In this document: piece after piece, positions 7,090 through 17,200 of the stretch | How the letters are laid out: each line of letters starts with the position of its first letter | How positions within the stretch are numbered: the first letter of the stretch is position 1 | From: Flavobacterium anseongense | Lineage (GTDB): Bacteria > Bacteroidota > Bacteroidia > Flavobacteriales > Flavobacteriaceae | Assembly (NCBI RefSeq): GCF_021608185.1 | Contig: NZ_JAKIHN010000001.1 | Span: forward strand, 62,001-126,000 | Direction of reading: 5' to 3' | DNA length: 64,000 nucleotides | Position numbers and translations under genes: made by a program | The notes under the pieces: model-generated | Told to the model about the DNA's origin: nothing | The model's database searches: none | Seen by the model: only the letters and a program-made list of their open reading frames with translations

Positions 7090-8121
7090 TTAGTTTTTTG
7101 TAAAATTCAAATAGTGATTATCACTTCCGTCACCGCTTTCATCTTTTAATCTTATGCTGGTAGCTGTAAACTCAAGTACTTTCCAACCTTCTTCCATTTC
7201 ATCTAAAGCAGAACCATCAAAATGTAAATCAAGTCTATGATAACCACCACTTTCATCATGTATGTCCCAATCTCCATCAGTAATAATACTGTTTTTTATC
7301 GCAGTACAATTTCCGTTAGGATTAAAAGTAAAATTATAACCATTGTAATAATTCGTTTGGTCATTACCATCTCCGTAATAATACGAAACATACCACGAAC
7401 CACTGGTCAAAACATCTGACAAGATTAAAGTTCCTGAGCTTGTACTACTACAATCATCGATGACACTTTCTATGGCTGACTCGAGTTGGGAATTATTGGC
7501 TACAGTAATAGTATCACCATCCGAATTGGTTAAAGTTATCGGGAACACAAATCCAACTATTTCGCCATCTATCAAATTATTTACAAAAGTATAGAGCTGA
7601 TTATCATTCTGCAAAGTGACAGAACTTGCCACCTGATTATTAGAATTATAAATGTTAATTGAAATCGGATAATTAAAATTAATACAGGAAATGTTATGAT
7701 AAAGACTATCATCTCCGTATTCTGCAAGGATAGTTTCAAATTCTGTTTCGTTTGCTACATCATGTTCCTGATAATTTGGATAAACAATCGTAATAGGAAA
7801 ACCGAAGTGAACTATATCATCATCAGTACTGCTCAGATTTTTTATATCCTGAACTGTTTGAAAATCTGCGGCCGAAATCACATAAACATATTGACCATTA
7901 ACCGTAACGTGTGCCGGTAATTTTATACTGCAATTACTTGTTCCGTCTAAAACATTATCGTCGGTTGTTTCATATTGAGAAACTCTGGAAATAAGTGATG
8001 TAATTGGTGATGATTTTGCAAAACTGTTTTGAGTATTAAGTCTAATAGTTTCTGTTTCGTCCTGACACGAAAAAAAAGCTAACACGAACAAATAAGGCAA
8101 CAATAAATAACTCTTTCTCAT
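7090..8121 (-). CDS. multi-domain surface lipoprotein with C-terminal lipocalin-like domain
   Basis: A 343-residue protein when started at MRKSYLL. The longer frame adds 14 residues in front of a complete lipoprotein signal. The lipobox is LAFFSC with Cys at about residue 19, then Gln-Asp-Glu-Thr-Glu. The N-terminal ~200 residues hold two related ~80-residue units. Each runs from a Cys through a HFGFPITIVY or VGFVFPITLT strand to ANETEFETIL or ANNSQLESAI and looks internally duplicated. Residues ~235-343 are a domain homologous to the whole mature protein of the 6257 gene (GSWYVSYYYGDG, GYNFTF, ending LNFTKN). It is divergent from the ECF sigma gene and preceded by a GTAGGGT-N15-TGTTTT element. 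Function unknown; binding of an extracellular ligand is plausible. Confidence 0.75.
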   Translation of the reverse strand: MRKSYLLLPYLFVLAFFSCQDETETIRLNTQNSFAKSSPITSLISRVSQYETTDDNVLDGTSNCSIKLPAHVTVNGQYVYVISAADFQTVQDIKNLSSTDDDIVHFGFPITIVYPNYQEHDVANETEFETILAEYGDDSLYHNISCINFNYPISINIYNSNNQVASSVTLQNDNQLYTFVNNLIDGEIVGFVFPITLTNSDGDTITVANNSQLESAIESVIDDCSSTSSGTLILSDVLTSGSWYVSYYYGDGNDQTNYYNGYNFTFNPNGNCTAIKNSIITDGDWDIHDESGGYHRLDLHFDGSALDEMEEGWKVLEFTATSIRLKDESGDGSDNHYLNFTKN

Positions 8122-8147
8122 AATATCATAAGCACTTTTGACGTAAT

Positions 8148-8176
8148 TAAAACAAAGTTGCAATAAAAAACCCTAC
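8148..8176 (-). promoter_or_regulatory. candidate ECF sigma promoter (copy 2)
   Basis: Minus strand: GTAGGGT (8176-8170), 15 bases, then TGTTTTA (8154-8148). The ATG of the lipoprotein gene follows 26 bases later, giving a short untranslated leader. Confidence 0.65.
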
Positions 8177-8225
8177 TTAGGAAAAAAAAATTAAATTTAA
8201 ACTCTCGAAAAATTCAAAAAAATAA

Positions 8226-8747
8226 ATGGAAGAAACCAATTCTAATGGCATCTGTGAAGAATTAATTTTTTCAGGTTTTTTTAAAGCTAACGTAAAATCA
8301 TTGCGAAATTACTTGTATTTCAAATTTGGAAACGAGGAAAAGGCCAATGATATTACTCAAGATTCCTTTATAAAGCTATGGGAAAACTGTAAAAAAGTAC
8401 CTTTAGAAAAAGCCAAATCCTATCTATATACTATTGCTAACAATGCTTCATTAAATGAAATAACACATCAAAAAGTAGTTTTAAAATACGCACAAAACAA
8501 TACAGGCAATGACAAGACTAACTTGAATCCGGAATATTTGTTGGAAGAAGAACAATTCAAACAAAAATTGGAGAAAGCAATAGATAAACTAACCGAAGCA
8601 CAACGAACTGCCTTTCTTTTGCACAGAATAGAAGGAAAAAAATACCACGAAATTGCAATTATGCTCGATATCAGTGTTAAAGCAGTTGAAAAAAGAATTC
8701 ATGGCGCATTAGTTTCTCTGCGAACAGAAATCGAACAGTTCAGGTAG
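8226..8747 (+). CDS. ECF-type RNA polymerase sigma-70 factor
   Basis: A 173-residue sigma factor with only regions 2 and 4. Region 2 contains the core-binding helix DITQDSFIKLWEN (about residues 39-51) followed by the SYLYTIANNASLNE helix. Region 4 has LTEAQRTAFLLHRIEGKKYHEIA and the helix-turn-helix LDISVKAVEKRIHGAL. No extra N- or C-terminal domain is present. The next gene encodes a FecR anti-sigma factor and the third a TonB receptor. This is the standard cell-surface signalling order in Bacteroidota, in which ligand uptake at the outer membrane releases the sigma factor. Its stop codon TAG is embedded in a GTAGGGT promoter-like sequence. It is divergent from the lipoprotein at 7090. Confidence 0.95.
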   Translation: MEETNSNGICEELIFSGFFKANVKSLRNYLYFKFGNEEKANDITQDSFIKLWENCKKVPLEKAKSYLYTIANNASLNEITHQKVVLKYAQNNTGNDKTNLNPEYLLEEEQFKQKLEKAIDKLTEAQRTAFLLHRIEGKKYHEIAIMLDISVKAVEKRIHGALVSLRTEIEQFR

Positions 8748-8772
8748 GGTTTTTAAAATTTAAAATGTTTTT
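8744..8772 (+). promoter_or_regulatory. candidate ECF sigma promoter (copy 3), before fecR
   Basis: GTAGGGT at 8744-8750 overlaps the sigma gene stop. After 15 bases comes TGTTTTT at 8766-8772, and the fecR ATG is 6 bases further on. If used, transcription would begin near the first ATG, so translation would be nearly leaderless or use the second ATG at 8788. Confidence 0.5.
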
Positions 8773-8778
8773 AAACAA

Positions 8779-9687
8779 ATGAATGCAATGGAAGAAAATT
8801 ACGAATTAGCAAAATGGTTGGCCGGTGAAATGTCTGAAAAGGAACTAAAAACTTTTCAGGAAACTCCGGAATATGCAACTTACGCCAAAATTGCGGCCTA
8901 TTCAAGTCAGTTGAAAGCTCCCGATTTTGATGCTGATTTGTTATATCAAAATACCATCGAGCATAAAAAATCGGCACCAAAAGTTATTCCGTTTTATCAA
9001 TCGAAATGGATGCGAATTGCTGCTGTTTTTATGGTTTTGCTTGGTTTGTCTTTATTCTTCAGAACTACAATTACTTCAACAGAAGTTGCCGAGAACGGTC
9101 AGAAAACAACTTTTTCTTTGCCTGATGATTCGCAAATTGTTTTAAACAGCGGTTCTCAAATTCAATACAAAAAATGGAATTGGGATAACAACCGTAAACT
9201 GAATTTAGATGGTGAAGCCTATTTTAAAGTAGCGCACGGAAAGAAATTTCAAGTCAATACCACTCTCGGAACGGTTACCGTTTTAGGAACGCAATTTAAT
9301 GTCAAAGCCCGAAAAAATCGCTTTGATGTAACTTGTTACGAAGGAAAAGTAAAAGTAAACTACAGCAATAAAGAAGTAATTATAACCCGAGGAACTTCGG
9401 TAACTTTTGACAACGACTATTTCGATAGAAAAAATATTACGGTTCAAAAACCCGAATGGACAACCAATGAAATAGTTTTTCAAAAAGAAAATCTTCAAAG
9501 CATTGTTGATGAATTACAAAGACAATACGGTTGTGAAATTGTCCTAAACTCTAAAGAAAACGCGCAACTTTTCACCGGAACCTTACCAACAAATGATATT
9601 AAAACAGCTTTAGATGCTGTGTGTTCTATATTTCATTTAAAAATTTCTAAATTTGATAGCAAGAAAATTATTCTAGTGGATTTTTAA
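8779..9687 (+). CDS. fecR: FecR-family anti-sigma factor
   Basis: A 302-residue inner-membrane anti-sigma factor. Residues 1-75 form the cytoplasmic sigma-binding part, which starts with the conserved YELAKWLAGEMSEKEL helix. Residues ~77-94 are a single membrane helix (WMRIAAVFMVLLGLSLFF). The periplasmic FecR domain follows (about 100-200: FSLPDDSQIVLNSGS, LDGEAYFKVAHGKKF, VLGTQFNVKA, YEGKVKV). The C-terminal ~70 residues are the DUF4974/STN-like module that contacts the TonB receptor. An alternative ATG lies three codons in. The stop overlaps the ATG of the TonB receptor gene by one base, so the two are translationally coupled. Confidence 0.93.
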   Translation: MNAMEENYELAKWLAGEMSEKELKTFQETPEYATYAKIAAYSSQLKAPDFDADLLYQNTIEHKKSAPKVIPFYQSKWMRIAAVFMVLLGLSLFFRTTITSTEVAENGQKTTFSLPDDSQIVLNSGSQIQYKKWNWDNNRKLNLDGEAYFKVAHGKKFQVNTTLGTVTVLGTQFNVKARKNRFDVTCYEGKVKVNYSNKEVIITRGTSVTFDNDYFDRKNITVQKPEWTTNEIVFQKENLQSIVDELQRQYGCEIVLNSKENAQLFTGTLPTNDIKTALDAVCSIFHLKISKFDSKKIILVDF

Positions 9688-12209
9688 TGTCTGTCAAAAA
9701 AAAACTCTTTTCATTACTTCTTTTTTTCTTTTTTTTGTTTGCTCATGCACAACAGGAGAAAGGGCTTTTTCCATTAAAAGTAATTTTAGATGAAATCAGT
9801 ACTCAACATCAAATCAAATTCAATTATATTGACGAAGAGTTAATTATCTATCAAATTGCTCATCCAAAACCAGACTTATCACTTGCTGAAAAAATTATAT
9901 ATATCGAATCCAAAACCGGATTGAAAATCAAAAAAATCAGCGAAAGTTATTATTCCGTTTACAATAATCAAAAGTTAGACAAACCGCTTTGTGGTTATTT
10001 GGTCGACTCTGAACTTGGTCTTCCTGTTGAAAATGCCACTATTAAAATTCTGAAGGATAATGTCAGTGTTTTTTCAGATGAAAAAGGCTATTTTGAATTA
10101 CCGCTTATTTCTGCCAATGCCATTGAAATATCGCATTTAAACTTTGAAAAAAAAGTAATTCCACCAACCGAATTATATGTTTTAGGCTGCCCCAAAATAA
10201 AGCTTGTTCCTTTAGTTCAAAAATTAGATGAAATAGTTACACAGCGTTATTTAACAACGGGAATTTCTGTAAAACCAGGCGGATTACTCGAAATTAAACC
10301 CCGCAAATTTGGAATCTTACCCGGATTAATTGAACCCGATGTTTTTCAAACTATGCAACAAGTTCCGGGTATTATCAGTGTTGATGAAACTATTTCAAAT
10401 ATCAATGTTCGCGGCGGAACGCATGACCAAAATCTTTTTCTTTGGAATGGCATCAGGATGTTTCAAACAGGGCATTTTTTCGGATTAATATCGGCTTTCA
10501 ATCCTTCACTAGCCCAAACCATTTCTATTACCAAAAACGGTAGCTCAGCTTTTTTTGGCGAAAGCGTTTCTAGTTTGGTCGATATTTCATCTAAAACCAA
10601 TACAATTGAAAAAACCAACAGCAGTTTTAGCAGCAATCTTATCAGTGCCGAATTATATACCAAATTAAAGGTTTCCAAAAATGCCAACCTTACTTTGTCC
10701 GCAAGACGTTCACTTACCGATTTTTTCAAAACGCCGACTTATCGAAATTATAGTAACAGAATCTTTCAAAATACCGTTATCACTGACTTAAACACTAATG
10801 AAATTGTTGATTACAAGAGCAATGTCGAATTTTATTTTTATGATGTTACTACACAATTTCAGCAAAAAATTGGTCTAAAAAACGAATTGAATATTGATGT
10901 TATTGCTATAGAAAACACACTAAAATTCAATCAATCCACATCTGATTTGAACAAAAATAGCGCTTTGGAACAGGAAAATTATGGCGCCACCATCCGATGG
11001 AAAACCAATTGGAATACAAAACACAATACTGAATTTAAAGGTTATTTTTCGAACTATGATTTGAATTCAATAAACGAAACGCTTGAAAGCAATCAGATTT
11101 TGACTCAAAAAAACTTAGTTCTTGATATCGGATTTCAAGTTAGAAATTCAAATGTAATATCAAATAAAATCACTCTTAATTCCGGCTATCAATTCAATGA
11201 AATAGGTGTTACTAATTTTGATGAAATTAACCTTCCATTATTCTCAAGAAATATTAAAAATGTATTGTTGACACACGTTGGCGTTGTAGAAGGTGTTTTT
11301 GAAACCGAAAATAAAAAGACATTTTTCAGAGGCGGTTTGCGTGCTAATTATTTCGAGAAATTCAGTTTCTTTCTTGTAGAACCGAGAGTACAATTCAATC
11401 AGGCATTGACATCTGTTCTGCGTTTGGAAATTTTGGGTGAGCAAAAAAACCAGACACTTTCTCAGGTTATCGATTTGCAGCAGGATTTTTTGGGTGTAGA
11501 AAAACGAAGATGGACATTGGCTAACAATTCAACAATTCCCATTCAAAAAAGCAATCAGGTTTCCTTGGGTTTTAATTTTAAAAAGAATAATTGGCTCATA
11601 ACTCTGGATAATTTTTATAAAAAAATCACAGGAATTACCAGTAACAGTCAGGGTTTTCAGAATCAATTTGAATCGGAAAAAGCAGTTGGCGAGTATCAGA
11701 TTATTGGCTTAGAATTTTTGATTCAAAAATCTTTTAATCAATTTTATACTTGGCTGAGCTATAGTTATAATGACAACAAATATACTTTTGACCAATTATC
11801 GAGTACTTCTTTTCCTAACAATTACGATATTACACATGCCTTTTCCTGGGCCGGAATTTATGAATGGAAAAAACTAAAATTAGCTTTGGGAGCCAAATGG
11901 CATAGCGGAAAACCGATTACGACACCAACGTCATTTACAGTATCAAATACTAATCCGGTAATTAGTTATAATTCGCCTAATAATTCCAGATTGAAGGATT
12001 ATTTTCAGGTTAATTTTTCAGCTTCTAAAGACTGGAAATTTAAAGATACTATGACTTTGCAAACCTCGTTATCGGTTCTGAATCTGCTCAATACCAGCAA
12101 TAGTCTGAATCGTTTTTATAGAGTAAACACTGCAGACAACTCGGTAGAAAGCGTTGATACTTATTCACTTGAAATGACACCAAACTTTAATGTAAAGTTC
12201 AGTTTTTAG
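9687..12209 (+). CDS. TonB-dependent outer membrane receptor with N-terminal signalling domain
   Basis: An 840-residue protein with a signal peptide ending FAHAQ (residue ~21). A secretin/TonB N-terminal short (STN) domain follows (about 25-90), which in FecA-like transducers passes the ligand signal to FecR. Next come a carboxypeptidase-regulatory-like domain (about 95-180: LCGYLVDSELGLPVENATI...FSDEKGYFELPL), a plug domain (about 205-305: QQVPGIISVDE..., NVRGGTHDQNLFLWNG) and a 22-strand-type barrel to the C-terminal Phe. No SusD partner is adjacent, so this is not a polysaccharide utilisation locus. The substrate is unknown; with two lipocalin-like lipoproteins beside it, uptake of a small ligand is plausible. 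A terminator follows. Confidence 0.92.
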   Translation: MSVKKKLFSLLLFFFFLFAHAQQEKGLFPLKVILDEISTQHQIKFNYIDEELIIYQIAHPKPDLSLAEKIIYIESKTGLKIKKISESYYSVYNNQKLDKPLCGYLVDSELGLPVENATIKILKDNVSVFSDEKGYFELPLISANAIEISHLNFEKKVIPPTELYVLGCPKIKLVPLVQKLDEIVTQRYLTTGISVKPGGLLEIKPRKFGILPGLIEPDVFQTMQQVPGIISVDETISNINVRGGTHDQNLFLWNGIRMFQTGHFFGLISAFNPSLAQTISITKNGSSAFFGESVSSLVDISSKTNTIEKTNSSFSSNLISAELYTKLKVSKNANLTLSARRSLTDFFKTPTYRNYSNRIFQNTVITDLNTNEIVDYKSNVEFYFYDVTTQFQQKIGLKNELNIDVIAIENTLKFNQSTSDLNKNSALEQENYGATIRWKTNWNTKHNTEFKGYFSNYDLNSINETLESNQILTQKNLVLDIGFQVRNSNVISNKITLNSGYQFNEIGVTNFDEINLPLFSRNIKNVLLTHVGVVEGVFETENKKTFFRGGLRANYFEKFSFFLVEPRVQFNQALTSVLRLEILGEQKNQTLSQVIDLQQDFLGVEKRRWTLANNSTIPIQKSNQVSLGFNFKKNNWLITLDNFYKKITGITSNSQGFQNQFESEKAVGEYQIIGLEFLIQKSFNQFYTWLSYSYNDNKYTFDQLSSTSFPNNYDITHAFSWAGIYEWKKLKLALGAKWHSGKPITTPTSFTVSNTNPVISYNSPNNSRLKDYFQVNFSASKDWKFKDTMTLQTSLSVLNLLNTSNSLNRFYRVNTADNSVESVDTYSLEMTPNFNVKFSF

Positions 12210-12216
12210 TATAAAA

Positions 12217-12243
12217 AAGGTTGGAAAATTCCAACCTTACTTT
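12217..12243. terminator. bidirectional terminator between TonB receptor gene and argS
   Basis: The perfect 9-bp stem AAGGTTGGA / TCCAACCTT around a short AAAT-type loop is flanked by an A-run on the left and a T-run on the right. It therefore serves both convergent genes. Confidence 0.8.
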
Positions 12244-14022
12244 TTACATTCTTTCCGGAACTTCTATTCCGAGTAGCTTGAATGCTGATTTTATAGTATC
12301 GGCCACTTTTTGGGAAAGCTGCACTCTGAAAACTTTCTTCGAGAAATTTTCTTCTCCCAAAATAGAAACCGATTGATAAAACGAATTGTATTCTTTCACC
12401 AATTCATAAGTATAATTGGCAACCAATGCCGGCGAATGATTATTGGCAGCGTTTTGAATTACTTCGGGATAAAGTTCTATTTGTTTTAGTAGTTCTTTTT
12501 CTTTTGGATGCAATTCTGTTGGGTTGTTTACACTATTCAAATCGAAATCTGCTTTTCGTAAAATCGACTGAATTCGGGCGTAAGTATATTGGATAAACGG
12601 ACCTGTATTTCCGGCAAAATCAACTGATTCTTCAGGATTAAAAAGGATTTGTTTTTTTGGATCGACTTTCAAAATATAATATTTCAGAGCGCCAAGACCA
12701 ATTGTTTTGAAAAGTTTTGCTTTTTCTTCTGTTGAATAGCCTTCTAATTTTCCTAATTCGGTTGAAATTCTTCCGGCGGTTTCTGTCATTTCTATCATCA
12801 ATTCATCGGCATCAACAACAGTTCCTTCACGGGATTTCATTTTTCCTGATGGCAATTCCACCATTCCGTATGACAAGTGAAATAAGCTTTCAGCCCAATC
12901 AAATCCGAGTTTTTTCAGAATTAAAAATAAAACTTTAAAGTGATAATCCTGCTCGTTTCCTACGGTGTAAACCATTCCGCCAACATCGGGAAAATCTTTG
13001 ACACGCTGAATTGCTGTTCCGATATCCTGAGTCATATAAACCGCTGTTCCATCAGAACGCAATACAATTTTTCGGTCTAAACCATCAGGTGTCAAATCAA
13101 TCCAAACTGAACCATCAGGATCTTTTTCAAAAATACCTTTTTCCAATCCGAATTGCACGACTTCTTTTCCTAATAGATAAGTATTGCTTTCGTAATAATA
13201 AGAATCGAAATCGACACCTAAATTTTTATACGTTTGAGCAAAACCATCGTAAACCCATTGGTTCATTGTTTTCCATAGTTGGATAACTTCAGGGTTTCCG
13301 GATTCCCAGTCGAGCAGCATATGTTGCGCTTCCTGAATAATCGGAGCTTGCTTTTTGGCTTCGTCTTCGGTTTTTCCTTGAGAAATTAATTCAGCTATTT
13401 GAGTTTTATATTCCTGGTCAAATTTCACATAAAAATTTCCAACCAGTTTATCTCCTTTCAAGCCGGCACTTTCAGGTGTTTGCCTGTTTCCGAATTTTTG
13501 CCAGGCCAGCATCGATTTACAGATGTGAATTCCACGGTCGTTTATGATTTGGGTTTTATAGACTTTTTTGCCTGAAGCTTTTAAGATTTCGGCAACGGAA
13601 TATCCTAAAAGATTATTACGAACATGTCCAAGATGTAGTGGTTTATTGGTGTTTGGCGAAGAATATTCAACCATTATTGCCTTATCATTTGGCGAAACAG
13701 ATACAAAACCGAAGCTCTGATTATCTTTTATTTCATTAAAAAAGTTAAGATAATAAGCGTCAGAAACCACAATGTTTAAAAATCCTGATACAACATTAAA
13801 GCGGATAACTACATCAACATTTTCAACTAAATAGTTTCCGATTTTAGTTCCGATTTCTATTGGGTTGCCTTTGATAACCTTTAATAGTGGAAAAATAACC
13901 ATTGTAATATCGCCTTCAAATTCTTTACGGGTGATTTGAAATTCAACTTTGTCAATTGAAGCATCAAATAATTGTTGCGTTGCTTTTTGAATCGGTAAAG
14001 TAAGAATTTGCGAAAGCTTCAT
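12244..14022 (-). CDS. argS: arginyl-tRNA synthetase
   Basis: A 592-residue class I aminoacyl-tRNA synthetase that charges tRNA-Arg. The start at MKLSQIL is chosen because the 11 extra residues of the longer frame overlap the -7 box and do not belong to the conserved N-terminal (Add-1) domain. Visible motifs are the HIGH-type sequence PLHLGHVRNN (about residues 120-129), GKMKSREGT in the KMSKS position, and a C-terminal DALR-type anticodon-binding domain ending KLLGIEVPERM. Length is standard. It converges with the TonB receptor gene across a shared terminator. Confidence 0.96.
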   Translation of the reverse strand: MKLSQILTLPIQKATQQLFDASIDKVEFQITRKEFEGDITMVIFPLLKVIKGNPIEIGTKIGNYLVENVDVVIRFNVVSGFLNIVVSDAYYLNFFNEIKDNQSFGFVSVSPNDKAIMVEYSSPNTNKPLHLGHVRNNLLGYSVAEILKASGKKVYKTQIINDRGIHICKSMLAWQKFGNRQTPESAGLKGDKLVGNFYVKFDQEYKTQIAELISQGKTEDEAKKQAPIIQEAQHMLLDWESGNPEVIQLWKTMNQWVYDGFAQTYKNLGVDFDSYYYESNTYLLGKEVVQFGLEKGIFEKDPDGSVWIDLTPDGLDRKIVLRSDGTAVYMTQDIGTAIQRVKDFPDVGGMVYTVGNEQDYHFKVLFLILKKLGFDWAESLFHLSYGMVELPSGKMKSREGTVVDADELMIEMTETAGRISTELGKLEGYSTEEKAKLFKTIGLGALKYYILKVDPKKQILFNPEESVDFAGNTGPFIQYTYARIQSILRKADFDLNSVNNPTELHPKEKELLKQIELYPEVIQNAANNHSPALVANYTYELVKEYNSFYQSVSILGEENFSKKVFRVQLSQKVADTIKSAFKLLGIEVPERM

Positions 14023-14042
14023 GGTAATTTCATTTAAGTTGG

Positions 14043-14050
14043 CAAAGATA
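14043..14050 (-). promoter_or_regulatory. -7 box of argS (TATCTTTG)
   Basis: On the minus strand TATCTTTG matches TAnnTTTG, 20 bases before the chosen argS ATG. The match at -33 is weak. The position argues against the longer argS frame. Confidence 0.45.
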
Positions 14051-14232
14051 AACATTACAAAATAATTTTAATAGTAAGAACAATTTATAAAAACAAGTGT
14101 CATAAAATCTGTAGGAAAATTAATTTTGTAAGTATTTTATTCATTAAAATATAAATATTATGTATTTCATCGATATTATTTGCTTTTAAACGATATTTGT
14201 ATCAATATTTGCTTTGTCAAAATCCCCAGATT

Positions 14233-17200
14233 ATGAAAAAGTTATTACTCTTAACCTCAATCATGCTATCTACCATTGGCTTTTCCCAGCCAATCACGGT
14301 AAGCACAACCAGTTACACAGTGCCCCAATTGGTAAACAATGTTTTAATTAATTCACCTTGCGTAAACGCTACGAATATAACGTGGAGCACGGGAACAAAT
14401 TTTGGTTCTTCTAATGGAATTGGTTTTTTCCAAAACACTAATCCAGGCTTTCCAATGCAAAGTGGCGTTGTTTTAAGTACCGGAAACGCATTGAATGCGG
14501 CTGGTCCAAATACATCGTTGCTAAATGATGGCTCGGCTGCCTGGCCTGGTGATACTAATTTAGAAGCAACATTGGCAGCAGCAGGAATTTCGATGACATC
14601 GAAAAATGCTTCTGTTTTGGAATTTGATTTTACACCAATTTCTTCAAATTTTAGTTTTGATTTTATTTTTGCTTCTGAAGAATATGGAAATTTTCAATGT
14701 TTATATTCTGATGCTTTTGCCTTTTTATTGACTAATATGACAACCGGTGTAACCACAAATTTAGCTGTTGTCCCTAGTACAAATACACCTATATCAGTTG
14801 TTACCATTAGAGATTTCTCATATAACTCTTCTTGTCCATCAGTAAATGCTAATTATTTTGGTGCATTTAATGGTGGTTCCGGCGCGGCAAATTCAGCTAC
14901 TAATTTTAATGGTCAAACTAAAGTTTTAACAGCTGCAGCTTCACTAACTGCCGGTGTTCCTTATCATATTAAATTAGTAATTGCCGATAGATCAGACCCA
15001 CAATCAGATTCATCAATATTTATTTCCTCTGACAGTTTTAATATTGGTCAAGACGTATTAGGTTTAGATTTGACCATTGCTGGTGGTAACGCATTATGTT
15101 ATGGAACAAGTCATACTTTAGATACCGGATTAAGCACATCTAATCACACGTTTGTTTGGAAAAGAAATGGTGCTGTTTTACCTGGTGAAGTTGGTCCGAC
15201 TTTAACGGTTAATCAAGCTGGTACTTATGAAGTAACTTATACTAATATTTTTAGTACCTGTTTACCTGTTACCGATTCAGTTGTTGTTGAATACTATCCT
15301 CAAATAACTTCACCAAATCCGAATAATCTTTACAAATGTGATTCGGGTGCTTCTTCCTATACTTACAATTTAGATTTAAATACAACAAGAGTAAAAACAG
15401 GTTTAGATCCATTGACTAGCGTTACCTATTTTTTATCTCAAAGTGACGCAGATAATAATGTAAACCCACTTCCTTTGATGTATAACAGCCCAAGTGGACA
15501 AACAATTTATGTTAGAATTCAATTACCAAACAGCAGTTGCTTTATTGTTAAATCTTTTCAATTGCTGGTATCTCCTGGTCCAGTTGCTAATACTGCGCCA
15601 AATTTAACATCATGTGAAATTACGCGAGGTCAGAATAGAGCTCGTTTTAGTCTGGAGCAGCAAACAGCTGTAATTCTAAATGGTCAATCTGCAACTATTA
15701 ATAATGTCACTTATTACACATCATTAAATGATGCTAACAATGGGATTAACAGTATAACCGGTACAAGTTCATTTGTCTCTTATGGTCAAACTATTTATGT
15801 GAGAGTTCAAAATGTTAGTGACTCCTCATGCTTTAGCATTACAAGTTTTGACCTTATTGTTAATCCGTTGCCTCTTGTAGATGTTCTTGAAGATGTATTA
15901 GTTTGTACAGGTTATACTTTACAGCCTTTAACTAACGGAAACTATTTTACGTTAATAAACGGTGGAGGAACTCCATTACATGCCGGAGATGTAATTACAG
16001 TAACATCAACTATATACATATATAATCAGCCCGGAGGGCCAGGCAGTTGTGGAGCCAATAGCTCTTTTAAAATTACTATTGTAAATGAAACCGATTTAAC
16101 ACCTCCAAATGTAACAAGTTGTGGTAATTATACATTGCCAAGTTTAGAGTACGGAAAATATTATACAGCACCAGGCGCTACAGGTACAGAAATACCTGCT
16201 GGAACTGTAATAACTTCATCGCAAACAATATATTATTATTTTATTACCGAAACACCTCCTATTTGTAACGTTGATTCTAGTTTCACAGTTACAATTGTTC
16301 CCAATCTTGAAGTTGGCACTCGATCAGATGTATTTGAATGTACTTCATATACTTTACCTTCTTTATCTTTAGGTAATTATTTTACAGGATCTGCAGGAAC
16401 AGGAACTCAATTAGCAGCAGGAACTGTTATAACAACCAGCCAAACTATTTATGTTTATGCATCTACAAGTGGGACAACGCCATGTAGTGATGAAGATGCT
16501 TTTGATGTCTTTATTGGAATACCTCAACCGGCTGATATTTCACAATGTAATGGCTATACTTTACCTGCACTTCCTATAGGAAACTATTATACAGGTCCAA
16601 ATGGAACCGGAACTCAAATCCCTTCCGGTACTGTGATAAATGATAATTCTACCATTTACATCTATGCGCAAACAACAAGCGGAACCGGTAATTGTACTGA
16701 TGATTTACATTTTACACTAACTTTTGCTCAACCTCAAATAGATACTTTATCGGATGTTGCTGTTTGTGAAACTTATACTTTACCTACACTAACAAATGGC
16801 GAATACTTTACCGATGTCGAAGGTGGCGGAACAATGCTATATCCTGGCGATGTCATCCTTTCAACACAGACAATCTATATTTTTAAAAGATTAAATGCAA
16901 CTTGTTTTAATCAAAATAGTTTTACTGTTACTATTAACCCATTACCTGCTATTGACTCTCGTTCGGATATTGATATTTGCGACCAATATGTATTGACACC
17001 TTTGACAGTTGGAGATTATTACACCGGACCTAATGCAACCGGAACATTAATTGCGCCAAATACTGTTATAACTTCTTCACAGGAAATTTATATTTATGCC
17101 ATTTCGAACACGACACCGGCTTGTAGCATTCAGAATACTTTTCAAATAAACATCTTTTCAACAACTGCTGATTCAATGCCGAACGTTACAGCCTGTGATA

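Noticed and set aside
8120-8225. A GTAGGGT promoter for the ECF sigma gene itself
   Set aside because: On the plus strand between the divergent genes no GTAGGGT or TGTTYT pair is present; only the minus-strand copy exists there.
14197-14232. Longer start for the T9SS protein and similar extensions for argS, 6257, 7090, 32273, 50831 and 59224
   Set aside because: The extra residues lie before complete signal peptides or conserved N-termini, and in several cases overlap promoter boxes or use TTG/GTG only because no stop intervenes.
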